64,000 nt of DNA from the NCBI RefSeq assembly GCF_014874065.1, contig NZ_JADBEE010000002.1:1-64000 (forward strand), given 5' to 3'. This DNA comes from Nesterenkonia halotolerans. GTDB lineage: Bacteria; Actinomycetota; Actinomycetes; Actinomycetales; Micrococcaceae. A program made the translations under genes and the position numbers. Positions 17,562 through 25,970 of the stretch are shown in pieces. A model generated the notes under the pieces. It did no database searches, was not told the DNA's origin, and saw only the letters and a program-made list of their open reading frames with translations. How positions within the stretch are numbered: position 1 is the first letter of the stretch; each line of letters begins with the position of its first letter.

Positions 17562-19019
17562 CTAGAACGGGTACGGCGCGATCTCCGGGCGCAGCGTGAG
17601 CCACTGCAGCTCGGTGAAGGATTCCATATTCGCCTGGTGCCCGCCCACGCGGGTGCCGTTCCCGGAATCTCCGAAACCGCCGAAGGGTGCATTGGCCTCG
17701 TCGGAGATGGTCTGCTCGTTGATGTGGATCTTCCCTGAGCGGACACGGTCAGCGATCTTCATGGCTTCCCCGACCTCACCCAGGATGGACAGGGAGAGCC
17801 CATAAGGGCTGGCGTTGGCCAGCTCGACGGCCTCGTCGATGGTGCTGAACTTCATCACGGGCGCGACTGGACCGAAGATCTCCTCGGACCAGGCTGGGCT
17901 CTCGGTGGAGAGGTCAGTGAGCACCGTCGGGCGGTAGAAGGGCCCCTCATAGGTGCCGCCTGCCGCGATCCGGCCTCCGCCGAGCACCGATTCCTGGACG
18001 ATCGAATCGATGCGCTTGAGCTGGTTCTCGTCGATGATCGGGCCCAGCGCGACCTCCTCGGAGGCGGGGTTCCCCACAGGGATCCCCTCCGCCTTCTCCA
18101 CGAGCCGCTGCACGTACTCCTCATAGATGTCCTCATGCACCAGATGGCGACCGGTGGTCATGCACACCTGGCCCTGATGCATGAAGGAGCCGAAGGCAGC
18201 GGCCGAGGCTGCGTGATCCAAGTCAGCATCGGGCAGCACGATCATGGCGTTGTTGCCCCCGAGCTCGAGGTGAGCACGCTTGAGCAGGCGGGCGCAGGCT
18301 TCGCCGATGTGCCGGCCGGCTTCGGTCGAGCCGGTGAAGGCGACGACCCTGACCTCGGGCGCCTCGACCACTGCGGTGCCGGTCTCGCGACCGCCCGGCA
18401 GCAGCTGCAGCAGCCCGGCAGGCAGGCCAGCCTCCTCGAACACCCGGGCCAGCACGACGCCGCCTGCCACCGAGGTCCGCGGGTCTGGTTTCAGCAGCAC
18501 CGCGTTGCCCAGCGCCAGGGCGGGAGCCACGGCGCGGATGGAGAGGATCAGTGGAAAGTTGAACGGCGCGATGACAGAGACGACGCCGACCGGGAGCCGA
18601 CGCGACTGCGACCAGCGGGCCTCATTGGTGGCCAGCACATCGCCCTGCGGCAGTGACGGGAGGGCCGAGGCCTCATAGCATTCATCTGCGGCGACCATCG
18701 TCTCCAGGCCAGCTTTCGGAGGGATGGACCCCGCCTCTCGGACGATCCAGGACTGGATCTCCTCGGCGTGCTCTTCGAAGAGCTGACCGGCCCGGCGCAG
18801 CACCGCCGCTCGTTCCCGCGGAGTCTTTGCCGACCATTCCCGCTGCGCCTCGGCGGCCTGGGTCGCGGCGGTCAGCACATCTTCACGCGACGCAGTGGCC
18901 ACACTGCCCAGCGTCTCACCGGTGGCCGCCTCGATCACGGTATAGCTGGTGTCACTGCCCGCTCGCCAGCCGTTGATATAGAGCTTGCCGTCCCATGTCT
19001 CTGGGTCCAAGAGCTTCAT
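17562..19019 (-). CDS. Benzaldehyde dehydrogenase (NAD)
   Basis: This 485-residue aldehyde dehydrogenase oxidises an aromatic aldehyde to the acid. Motifs are PFNFPLILSIRAVAPALALGNAVLLKPDP (NAD site), FTGSTEAGRHIG, LELGGNNAMIV with the catalytic Glu, and the QVCMTTGRH nucleophile Cys; the substitution of LGGNN for the usual LGGKS is typical of the benzaldehyde/vanillin dehydrogenase branch. The ATG at 19019 follows AGGGAGAG; an upstream in-frame ATG adds 14 residues. It lies 87 bases downstream of pobA in the same direction, so it probably feeds aromatic aldehydes (perhaps 4-hydroxybenzaldehyde) into the 4-hydroxybenzoate/protocatechuate route. Confidence 0.88.
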   Translation of the reverse strand: MKLLDPETWDGKLYINGWRAGSDTSYTVIEAATGETLGSVATASREDVLTAATQAAEAQREWSAKTPRERAAVLRRAGQLFEEHAEEIQSWIVREAGSIPPKAGLETMVAADECYEASALPSLPQGDVLATNEARWSQSRRLPVGVVSVIAPFNFPLILSIRAVAPALALGNAVLLKPDPRTSVAGGVVLARVFEEAGLPAGLLQLLPGGRETGTAVVEAPEVRVVAFTGSTEAGRHIGEACARLLKRAHLELGGNNAMIVLPDADLDHAASAAAFGSFMHQGQVCMTTGRHLVHEDIYEEYVQRLVEKAEGIPVGNPASEEVALGPIIDENQLKRIDSIVQESVLGGGRIAAGGTYEGPFYRPTVLTDLSTESPAWSEEIFGPVAPVMKFSTIDEAVELANASPYGLSLSILGEVGEAMKIADRVRSGKIHINEQTISDEANAPFGGFGDSGNGTRVGGHQANMESFTELQWLTLRPEIAPYPF

Positions 19020-19106
19020 CGGTCTCTCCCTCTTCTCGTTGAATGCTTCGAAGGTCGTCACTGGTGAATCACCGCAGCCTGTGCGGCTGCGGCATGGCTT
19101 CGGGGG

Positions 19107-20381
19107 TCAGTCACCCCAGCCGGTGTAGGAATCGGCGAAGTAGGCCTGTCCATGGACAGAGTCGGTGATGGCGTCGAACTCGCCGCGTCGACGCTTATGG
19201 GTGAACGGATTCTCCTCAGGCTGCCGATGCAACAGGTTGGTGGCCCAGTAGGAGAAGTTCTGCGCCTTCCAGACCCGGTCCAGGGCCGTCCGGGAGTACC
19301 GCCGCAGCGGCTCCGGAGTCTCGACCGCAGCGCTTGACCCCTGTGCTCCCGATATACTGGCAGGCTCTTGGCCGACGCCATCGGCCTGGGTGACGGCCTG
19401 GGCGCGCAGCCCGGTGAAGAACTCCTCGACCCGGGGAACGAGTGCCCGCACATCGGCGAAGGCAAGGTTCAGGCCCTTGGCGCCCGTGGGTGGCACGGTA
19501 TGGCCGGCGTCGCCCGCGAGCACCAGTCGGCCGTGGCTCAGCGGGTCACAGACGTAGGACCTGAAGGGAAGCACCGTCTTCTCGATGATCGGACCGCGTT
19601 TGAGCTGGATCTCCCCTTCGACTCCGAGGACCTGCTGGATATGGTCGAAGATCGCCTCCTCGGTCCAGTCCTCCGGATCGGTGTCCGGATCGCACTGGAA
19701 GTACATCCGCTGGACCGACTCGTTGCGCTGGGAGATCAGGGCGAAGCCGATCTCGGAGTTCGCATAGATCAGCTCCGGAGCAGTCGGCGGCGCCTCACAG
19801 AGGATCCCGAACCACGCGAAGGGGTAGGAGATGAAATGATCCGTGCGGACGTCTTCAGGGATGAGCTTGCGGCACATCGACCTGGAGCCGTCGGTGCCGA
19901 CGATCAGGTCGGCCTCGATGCTGCGGCGCTGTCCCTGCGCGTCGGTGAAGCGGATTCGTGGGGCAGCAGTGTCGATCCCCTCGACCGCCGTCTCGGTGAC
20001 CGCCCAGTGGATCTCTCCACCTTCTCGCTGCCAGGCGGTGGCCAGATCGTGGAAGACCTCGTTCTGAGGGTAGAGCCACACCGAGCGGCCCACCAGCGCC
20101 TGGAAGTCGATGCGCCGCTGGATGCCGTCGAAGCTGAGCACCGTGCCCTCATGCTCATGGCCATCGGTGAGCACCCGGGAGCCCACCTCGGCCTCCACGA
20201 GCATGTTGACCGTGGGAGCCTCGAGGATCCCGGCGCGCTGGGTGTGGCGAATCTGTTCCTGGGTGCGGGTCTCGATGACCACCGCGGTGATGCCGCGACG
20301 CTTCAGCAGCAGTGCGGTCATCAGCCCGGCGGGACCTCCACCCACGATCCCCACATCGACCCGCGTCTCGTGCTCGGTCAT
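19107..20381 (-). CDS. pobA: 4-hydroxybenzoate 3-monooxygenase
   Basis: This FAD enzyme hydroxylates 4-hydroxybenzoate to protocatechuate, the substrate of PcaHG encoded nearby. The FAD motif GIVGGGPAGL is at residues 12-21, the DG motif is IVGTDGSRSMCR, and the GD motif is LVLAGDAGHTVPPTGAKGLN. The substrate-binding Ser-x-Arg...Arg-x-Tyr set is kept in ALISQRNESVQRMYF. At 424 residues it is about 30 longer than the well-known Pseudomonas enzyme. The extra length is a low-complexity insertion (about 332-353) before RRYSRTALDRVWKAQNFS. AGAAGGAG precedes the ATG. Its promoter carries a 23-bp block shared with pcaH. Confidence 0.95.
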   Translation of the reverse strand: MTEHETRVDVGIVGGGPAGLMTALLLKRRGITAVVIETRTQEQIRHTQRAGILEAPTVNMLVEAEVGSRVLTDGHEHEGTVLSFDGIQRRIDFQALVGRSVWLYPQNEVFHDLATAWQREGGEIHWAVTETAVEGIDTAAPRIRFTDAQGQRRSIEADLIVGTDGSRSMCRKLIPEDVRTDHFISYPFAWFGILCEAPPTAPELIYANSEIGFALISQRNESVQRMYFQCDPDTDPEDWTEEAIFDHIQQVLGVEGEIQLKRGPIIEKTVLPFRSYVCDPLSHGRLVLAGDAGHTVPPTGAKGLNLAFADVRALVPRVEEFFTGLRAQAVTQADGVGQEPASISGAQGSSAAVETPEPLRRYSRTALDRVWKAQNFSYWATNLLHRQPEENPFTHKRRRGEFDAITDSVHGQAYFADSYTGWGD

Positions 20382-20452
20382 AGTGCTCCTTCTCGCGACG
20401 GCCGCTCGATCCGAGCCGCATGAGCCTCAGTCTCCTCAGCTTATGTGCCCGG

Positions 20453-20475
20453 CGCCACAGTTATCCCATTGAATG
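20453..20475 (-). promoter_or_regulatory. Shared operator/promoter block upstream of pobA
   Basis: On the minus strand this 23-bp block begins CATTCAATGG and ends ACTGTGGCG, and it matches the pcaH block at 22229-22251 in 20 of 23 positions. It ends 71 bases before the pobA ATG. The interior GATAACT could be a -10 element. It is probably the binding site of one of the adjacent IclR regulators. Confidence 0.6.
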
Positions 20476-20555
20476 CGAGACGGGCCGTCAGCAGCCGGCT
20501 TCGCGAGCGCCACGGCCTCGGGGCGAGCAGGCCCTCGGGGCTGAGCGCGGCCCAC

Positions 20556-21317
20556 CTAGCGGGTGTCGGCTTCGCGGCTGCTGACCTCACGCTGGATGCC
20601 CCGGGCGGCGATCTGGAGCATCTGCACCCAGGGCGCGGGGCGGCGGGCGACGTCGTCGTCGTCGGTCACCACCCCCAGTGCGGCGACCACGGAACGGCCA
20701 CGCTGGCGGATCGGCACCGCCACCCCGGTCACCCCGGGCTCGATCACTCCGGTCTGTGCGCAGTACCCCTGCTGCCGGACGTGCTCGAGACGCTCCTCGG
20801 CGATCATCGCGGGGCCTTGTGGGGTCTGCTCGGTATGGTGCGTCCGGTAGAAGGTGCGGAACTCGGCGGAGGCATGAGCCAGCAGCACGATCCCGGTGGC
20901 CGAGACATGCAGCGGGAGGCGGCCCGCCACCCCGCCGTGAATGCGTGGCGCCTCCCGGGCGGAGAGTCGATCCACGAAGAGCACCTCGTGGCCTTCGACG
21001 ACGCCGAGCTGCACGTGCTGGCCCATCACCGCATGCACGTCGGAGAGGTAGGGCCTGGCGCGCACGGCGAGCTTCATCGTCGGGGCCGACCTGTTCGTCA
21101 TCTCCCACAGCCGGGTGCCGACCATGTATCCCGCGGGCAGCGACTCGAGCCAGCCGAGCTCCGCCATGTCTCGGCAGAGCCGGTGGGCGGTGGCCGGCGG
21201 CAGGCCGGTGCGGCGGGAGATCTCTGCCGCGGTGAGCAGGCTGTCCGCTGCTGAGAAGGTGGCGAGCACCCGGTCGAGCCGCGCGAGCACCGAGTCGCCG
21301 GTCGGGGAGTTGGCCAT
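20556..21317 (-). CDS. IclR family regulator, likely of pobA
   Basis: The 253-residue protein has a winged helix-turn-helix (about 10-65, LLTAAEISRRTGLPPATAHRLCRDMAELGWLE) and an IclR effector domain (about 80-245, with AVMGQHVQLGVVEGHEVLFVDRLSA and GVTGVAVPIRQRGRSVVAALGVV). It shares the N-terminal MANSP-x-GD-x-VL with the divergent IclR gene at 21464, pointing to a duplicated pair. It lies upstream of pobA in the same direction, 174 bases apart, and a PobR-like role is inferred. IclR proteins in aromatic catabolism often act as ligand-dependent activators. Confidence 0.9.
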   Translation of the reverse strand: MANSPTGDSVLARLDRVLATFSAADSLLTAAEISRRTGLPPATAHRLCRDMAELGWLESLPAGYMVGTRLWEMTNRSAPTMKLAVRARPYLSDVHAVMGQHVQLGVVEGHEVLFVDRLSAREAPRIHGGVAGRLPLHVSATGIVLLAHASAEFRTFYRTHHTEQTPQGPAMIAEERLEHVRQQGYCAQTGVIEPGVTGVAVPIRQRGRSVVAALGVVTDDDDVARRPAPWVQMLQIAARGIQREVSSREADTR

Positions 21318-21355
21318 GGATCACATGCTAGCCCTCAGCATGCCCCACCCCCTTC

Positions 21356-21440
21356 CTCCCCGTTGAGCGGCGGATTCTTCGACCATGTGACTGGCCAGAA
21401 GGCTCCAGAAGCTCGGAGAATCCGCCGCTCAACGCGGGAG
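21356..21440. repeat. Long perfect inverted repeat between the two IclR genes
   Basis: CGTTGAGCGGCGGATTCT at 21361-21378 is exactly complementary to 21417-21434. One bulged base further out, CTCCC (21356-21360) pairs with GGGAG (21436-21440), making arms of 23 pairs around a 38-base centre that contains the 8-bp palindrome CTGGCCAG. It occupies most of the 146-base divergent intergenic region, so it must contain or overlap the operators and promoters of both regulators. Confidence 0.75.
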
Positions 21441-21463
21441 GGGGCGCCGACTAGGCTGGGTCC

Positions 21464-22207
21464 ATGGCTAATTCGCCCAGTGGTGACGCGGTGCTGGACC
21501 GCGCGATGCGGCTGCTGGCAGTGCTGGAGACCCGACCCAGTCTTCCCGTCGGTGAGCTCATCGCCGCGGCAGGTCTGCCCAAGACCACCGGCTACCGGCT
21601 GGTGCGGCAGATGCGCGGCATGGGGCTGCTCGGCACCTCCGCCTCCGGGGAGCTGGTGCTCGGCCGGCGGCTCTGGGAGATCGCGCAGAGCGCCCCGATC
21701 AACCGCACGCTGCGCGCCGCCGCGCTGCCCTTCATGCACGACGTCAACGCGGTGGTGCGCCAGACCACCCAGCTGGCGGTGCTCGACGAGCACGGGGTGC
21801 TCATCGTGGAGCGGCTCTCCCGCCATGGGGCGGTGGCCAACCCCGCAGAGGTGGCGACCACGATGCCCGCACAGCTGACCTCGATGGGACATGTGCTGCT
21901 CGCTCATTCTCCCGCGCATGTCCTGGAGAACTGGTGGGCACCGCGGCAGGAGCTGATCATCCAGACGCGTCCGGAGCTGCGCCGAGAACTCGCCGAAGCG
22001 CGTTCCCGAGGCCACGCGCTGCTGGCAGGGGTGATCAACGAGGAGACGGCCGGAGTCTCGGTCCCGGTGCTTGACGACAAGGGGTACGCGATGGCGGCGC
22101 TGACGGTGGTGGTGCCCCGTGATTCGCCGGAGATCCCCCAGTTCCTGATGGCGCTGCAGACCGCGGGTCGTGGGATCAGCCGCGCGATCGAGGGAATGGA
22201 GCGCTGA
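21464..22207 (+). CDS. IclR family regulator, likely of the pca operon
   Basis: The 247-residue IclR protein has a helix-turn-helix at about 10-65 (LPVGELIAAAGLPKTTGYRLVRQMRGMGLLG) and an effector domain with AVVRQTTQLAVLDEHGVLIVERLS, TSMGHVLLAHSPAHVL and TAGVSVPVLDDKGYAMAALTVVV. The opening MANSPSGDAVL is nearly the same as in the divergent paralogue. It lies 134 bases upstream of pcaH in the same direction, so a PcaR/PcaU-like regulator of the protocatechuate operon is the best guess; which of the pair controls which operon cannot be told from sequence. Confidence 0.9.
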   Translation: MANSPSGDAVLDRAMRLLAVLETRPSLPVGELIAAAGLPKTTGYRLVRQMRGMGLLGTSASGELVLGRRLWEIAQSAPINRTLRAAALPFMHDVNAVVRQTTQLAVLDEHGVLIVERLSRHGAVANPAEVATTMPAQLTSMGHVLLAHSPAHVLENWWAPRQELIIQTRPELRRELAEARSRGHALLAGVINEETAGVSVPVLDDKGYAMAALTVVVPRDSPEIPQFLMALQTAGRGISRAIEGMER

Positions 22208-22227
22208 GCGGTGTCCCTGGCATGGGA

Positions 22228-22251
22228 CCATTCAATGGCAATACTGTGGCG
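22228..22251 (+). promoter_or_regulatory. Shared operator/promoter block upstream of pcaH
   Basis: An 11-bp palindrome, CCATT-C-AATGG (22228-22238), is followed by CAATA and CTGTGGCG. Positions 22229-22251 match the pobA upstream block in 20 of 23 bases. It ends 90 bases before the pcaH ATG, and AATACT may be part of a -10 element. This is the likely regulator site for pcaHGBDC. Confidence 0.6.
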
Positions 22252-22341
22252 GGCGAGGATCGCCGCCACGCACACTGAGTGAGAACCAGATCACACTGCG
22301 GCGCACCTGTGCTGCCGGACCCAGCAAGGAGCGAGAGTCCC

Positions 22342-23139
22342 ATGGCTGAAAAGACCACTGACCCGGACGCCGCCGCACTCTCCCAGGAGGAGATCGACGC
22401 GGAGATCGCCGCCATCCACGGCGACTATCGAGCCCAGCGCGACGCCGGAGGAGTGGTCGAGACCAACGCCCGGCTGAACTTCCCGCCCTACCGCAGCTCG
22501 CTGCTGCGCCACCCGACGAAGTCTCTGCACCACGCGGATCCCGAGGACATCGAGCTGCACAGCCCGGCCTTCGGTCACCGCGACGTCTCCCCGCTGGAAG
22601 CTGATCTGACCCTCCAGCACAATGGGGAGCCCATCGGTGAGCGGATCATCGTGACGGGACGGGTCCTCGACGGCGACGGCCGCCCGGTCACCGGCCAGCT
22701 GGTGGAGATGTGGCAGGCCAACGCCGCCGGGCGCTATATGCACAAGCGCGATCAGCATCCTGCGCCGCTGGATCCGAACTTCACCGGCGTCGGGCGCGCG
22801 CTGACCGGCCCGAACGGAGAGTACAGCTTCACCACGATCAAGCCCGCGCCGTATCCGTGGAAGAACCACCACAACGCCTGGCGCTCGGCGCACATCCACT
22901 TCTCACTCTTCGGCACCGACTTCACCCAACGCATCGTGACCCAGATGTACTTCCCCGGGGACCCGATCTTCGATCTGGACCCGATCTACCAGTCCATCAC
23001 CGACCAGGCCGCCCGCGATCGCCTGGTCGCCACCTATGATCACTCGGTCTCTCAGCATGAATGGAACACCGGCTACCGTTGGGACATCGTGCTCTCCGGG
23101 AGCAACCGCACCTGGGCCGAAGAGGATGAGGAGCATTGA
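22342..23139 (+). CDS. pcaH: Protocatechuate 3,4-dioxygenase beta subunit
   Basis: The 265-residue subunit carries the catalytic non-haem Fe(III) of the enzyme that opens the protocatechuate ring between its hydroxyl groups. All four iron ligands are recognisable: Tyr in GRYMHKRD, Tyr in PYPWKN, and the two His in RSAHIHFSLFG. The intradiol dioxygenase fold starts near residue 90 (GERIIVTGRVLDGDGRPV). The ATG at 22342 has GGAGCGAG upstream. pcaG starts 2 bases after its stop, and the alpha-beta pair forms the active oligomer. Confidence 0.96.
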   Translation: MAEKTTDPDAAALSQEEIDAEIAAIHGDYRAQRDAGGVVETNARLNFPPYRSSLLRHPTKSLHHADPEDIELHSPAFGHRDVSPLEADLTLQHNGEPIGERIIVTGRVLDGDGRPVTGQLVEMWQANAAGRYMHKRDQHPAPLDPNFTGVGRALTGPNGEYSFTTIKPAPYPWKNHHNAWRSAHIHFSLFGTDFTQRIVTQMYFPGDPIFDLDPIYQSITDQAARDRLVATYDHSVSQHEWNTGYRWDIVLSGSNRTWAEEDEEH

Positions 23140-23141
23140 GC

Positions 23142-23723
23142 ATGAAACTGACCCCTACCCCCGGCCAGACCGTAGGCCCCTTCTTCGGGTATGCGCTGCC
23201 CTTCGCCGGCGGCGAGGACCTGGTCGACCGCACGCACCCCGATGCTGTGCGACTTCATGGCACCGTCTATGACGGCGACGGCGTGCCCGTCCCGGACGCG
23301 ATCGTGGAGCTCTGGCAGCCTGACCAGCGTGGCGTCATCCCTCAAGAGCCAGGTTCCCTGCACCGCGACGGCTACACCTTCACCGGGTGGGGCCGCGCCG
23401 CAGTGGATGCCACCGGCCACTACTCCTTCACCACGATGGAGCCCGGCAGCACCGGTGACGGCGTCGCGCCATATTTCCTGCTGACGGTCTTCGCCCGCGG
23501 GCTCATGGACCGACTGTTCACCCGTGCCTACCTCCCCGAGGCCGCCGCCGCGGTGGACCAGGACCGGCTGCTGAGCTCCGTGTCCGAGGAGCGCCGCGGT
23601 ACGCTTCTGGCCACCCGCGACGCCGACGGCGGCCTGCGCTTCGACATCCACCTGCAGGGAGAGCTCGAGACCGTCTTCCTCACCTACCCCAACACCCCGC
23701 AGTTCACCGGCCCCCAGGGGTGA
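23142..23723 (+). CDS. pcaG: Protocatechuate 3,4-dioxygenase alpha subunit
   Basis: The 193-residue protein has the alpha-subunit signature TPGQTVGPFFGYALPF at its N terminus and the intradiol core VRLHGTVYDGDGVPVPDAIVELWQPD. The iron ligands of the beta subunit are absent, as expected for alpha. The ATG at 23142 is preferred over an earlier in-frame TTG at 23136 because GAGGAG lies eight bases upstream. The stop overlaps the pcaB GTG. Confidence 0.95.
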   Translation: MKLTPTPGQTVGPFFGYALPFAGGEDLVDRTHPDAVRLHGTVYDGDGVPVPDAIVELWQPDQRGVIPQEPGSLHRDGYTFTGWGRAAVDATGHYSFTTMEPGSTGDGVAPYFLLTVFARGLMDRLFTRAYLPEAAAAVDQDRLLSSVSEERRGTLLATRDADGGLRFDIHLQGELETVFLTYPNTPQFTGPQG

Positions 23724-25162
23724 CCGACAGGAGCGTGCCCCCAGCCATGACCGGACCCTTCGGACTCCTCAACCCTGTATGGGCCGGAACCTCGACGGCA
23801 CAGCTGATGTCCGAGGACGCTGTCCTCGCGGCGATGCTGCGTGTGGAGGCCGCCTGGGCGCAGACCCTCGTCGACGCCGGTGAAGCCGATCCCGCCAGTG
23901 CGGCAGCCATTCGACGGATCAGCGACGACCCGGCGCTGGCCGGACTGAGCACGCAGGAGATCGCCGCAGCGAGTCCCGGCGGAGGCAACCCAGTGATCCC
24001 GATGCTCGCCGCCGTCCGCGCCGTGCTGAAGCAGACGGGGGACTCCGATGCCGCGCTGCACCGCGGGGCGACCAGCCAGGACATCCTGGACACGGCACTC
24101 ATGCTCCTGGTCCACGAGGCCGCCCGGGGCATCGGCAGGGATCTGCGCCGCGCCGGAGAGGCGCTGAGCAGGCTCAGCCATGAACACCTCGAGACCCTGT
24201 GCGTGGCGCGCTCGCTCACTCAGCATGCCCTCCCCACCAGCTTCGGGCTGCGCACCGCGGGGTGGCTCGATGGACTGACCCTGTCCCTGCAGCGTCTCGA
24301 GCGGGCGGCCGATGGGCTGCCGCTGCAGTGGGGCGGCGCCGCCGGCACCCAGGCCGCGCTGCAGGATGCATTCGGCGCCGAGAAGGCCAGTGCGATGACC
24401 GTGGCCCTGGCCGCCCGGCTGGGCCTGGCACCCATGCGTCGGCCCTGGCACACCCAGCGCCACGCCATCCTGGAGATCTCCTCAGCCCTGGCCGAAGTGC
24501 TGGCCCAGCTGGGCAAGGCGGCGGGGGACGTGCTGACCCTGCAGCGGCCCGAGATCGCCGAGGTGCGTGAGCCCCAGGCCGCGGGACGCGGCGGGTCCTC
24601 GGCCATGCCCCAGAAGCAGAACCCGGTGCTCTCCACCCTGATCCGCTCGGCGGCGCTCGCGGGCCCCGGTCAGCTGAGCACGGTGTACGCCGCAGCCACA
24701 GCAGCCGAGGACGAGCGGCCGGCCGGCGGGTGGCACGCCGAATGGCCCAGCCTCGCCGAACTCGTGCGGCTCACCGGTGGTGCCTCAGCACGGGCGGCCG
24801 AACTGTTCGAGGGGCTCCAGGTGCGCCCTGACTCCATGCAGGCGAACCTCGCACTCAGCGGCGACGCGGTGCTCAGTGAGCGTGTGCTCTCGCGGCTGAG
24901 CGGGAGCTTCCCCGGCGGAAAACAGGCCCTCCAGCAGCTGCTCAAGCGCAGCGCCGTCGAGGGCCTGTCGCTGCGCAGCCTGTTGCAGGAGCATCTTCAG
25001 GCTCACGAACTGAGCACCGAGGGGCTTGACCAGCTGCTGGACCCCACGGGGTACCTTGGCTGTGCCCAGGAGTTCATCGCCACCGCCGTCGCAGATTTTC
25101 GCGAGGTCTCCGGCGCAGCCGACGCCCATTCACCAGCAGAAGGAGCCGCCGACCATGTCTGA
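23720..25162 (+). CDS. pcaB: 3-carboxy-cis,cis-muconate cycloisomerase
   Basis: This 480-residue member of the fumarase/aspartase superfamily converts 3-carboxymuconate to 4-carboxymuconolactone. The superfamily signature GGSSAMPQKQNP lies near residue 295, and the family blocks ALHRGATSQDILDT and CVARSLTQHALPTSFG are present. The GTG at 23720 overlaps the pcaG stop by four bases (GTGA), which favours coupling; the ATG at 23747 is a reasonable alternative and would shorten the protein by nine residues. The last eight bases overlap pcaD. Confidence 0.94.
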   Translation: MTDRSVPPAMTGPFGLLNPVWAGTSTAQLMSEDAVLAAMLRVEAAWAQTLVDAGEADPASAAAIRRISDDPALAGLSTQEIAAASPGGGNPVIPMLAAVRAVLKQTGDSDAALHRGATSQDILDTALMLLVHEAARGIGRDLRRAGEALSRLSHEHLETLCVARSLTQHALPTSFGLRTAGWLDGLTLSLQRLERAADGLPLQWGGAAGTQAALQDAFGAEKASAMTVALAARLGLAPMRRPWHTQRHAILEISSALAEVLAQLGKAAGDVLTLQRPEIAEVREPQAAGRGGSSAMPQKQNPVLSTLIRSAALAGPGQLSTVYAAATAAEDERPAGGWHAEWPSLAELVRLTGGASARAAELFEGLQVRPDSMQANLALSGDAVLSERVLSRLSGSFPGGKQALQQLLKRSAVEGLSLRSLLQEHLQAHELSTEGLDQLLDPTGYLGCAQEFIATAVADFREVSGAADAHSPAEGAADHV

Positions 25163-25970
25163 ATCAGTGCTCACCCTCACCCCGCAGCTGCTCGCCGGCA
25201 CACCGGATGACCTGCGCAGCGGGAGCCGTCCCGTACTGGTGCTCGGGCCGTCCCTGGGCACCAGTGTCTCGGTGCTCTGGGGTCCCAGCCTGGCGCATCT
25301 TGAGGATCGATTCACTGTCATCGGGTGGGACCTGCCCGGACACGGAGAGGCGGAGCCATTCACCGAACGGTTCGAGATCGACGACATCGCTGACGCGGTC
25401 GAGTCGCTGGTCGCCGATCTGCACACCACCCATGGACTCCCGAACGATCTTCCGGTCTACGCGGCCGGGGTCTCCATCGCCGGCACCGTGAGCCTGATGC
25501 TGTCTCTGCGTCCCAGCACGCGGTTCACCCGCCTGGTGGCGCTGTGCACCGCCGCGAAGATCGGTGACCCCCAGATGTGGGCCGAGCGGGCCGAGCTGGT
25601 CAGCAGCGCGGGCACTCCCACGATGGTCGAAGGTTCGGCGAAGCGCTGGTTCGCGCCGGGCTTCATGGCCAAGCATCCCGCCGTCGTCACCTCGCTGCTG
25701 GACTCGTTGCAGCATACGGACCGGCATTCCTACGCCCAGGCCTGTCGCGCGCTCGGACGCTATGACCTCACGACCGAGTTGGACGGGATCGCCCGACCGC
25801 TGCTGGTGATCAGCGGAGCCGAAGATCCGGTGGCGCCGCCGTCCGCGGTCCAGGACATCGCCGACACCGGTCTGGCCACCACCGCCGTGCTCGACGGCGT
25901 GGCGCACCAGGCTCCCGCCGAAGCCCCCGAAGCCACCGCCGGCCTGCTCAAGGAGTTCCTGCATGACTGA
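25155..25970 (+). CDS. pcaD: 3-oxoadipate enol-lactonase
   Basis: The 271-residue alpha/beta hydrolase opens beta-ketoadipate enol-lactone to beta-ketoadipate. The nucleophile elbow is AAGVSIAG, the acid lies in ISGAEDPVAPP, and the catalytic His is in GVAHQAPAEAPE. VIGWDLPGHGEAEP is the usual PcaD oxyanion-side segment. AGAAGGAG precedes the ATG at 25155. In many actinobacteria this enzyme is fused to PcaC as PcaL; here the two genes are separate, with an eight-base overlap. Confidence 0.93.
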   Translation: MSESVLTLTPQLLAGTPDDLRSGSRPVLVLGPSLGTSVSVLWGPSLAHLEDRFTVIGWDLPGHGEAEPFTERFEIDDIADAVESLVADLHTTHGLPNDLPVYAAGVSIAGTVSLMLSLRPSTRFTRLVALCTAAKIGDPQMWAERAELVSSAGTPTMVEGSAKRWFAPGFMAKHPAVVTSLLDSLQHTDRHSYAQACRALGRYDLTTELDGIARPLLVISGAEDPVAPPSAVQDIADTGLATTAVLDGVAHQAPAEAPEATAGLLKEFLHD

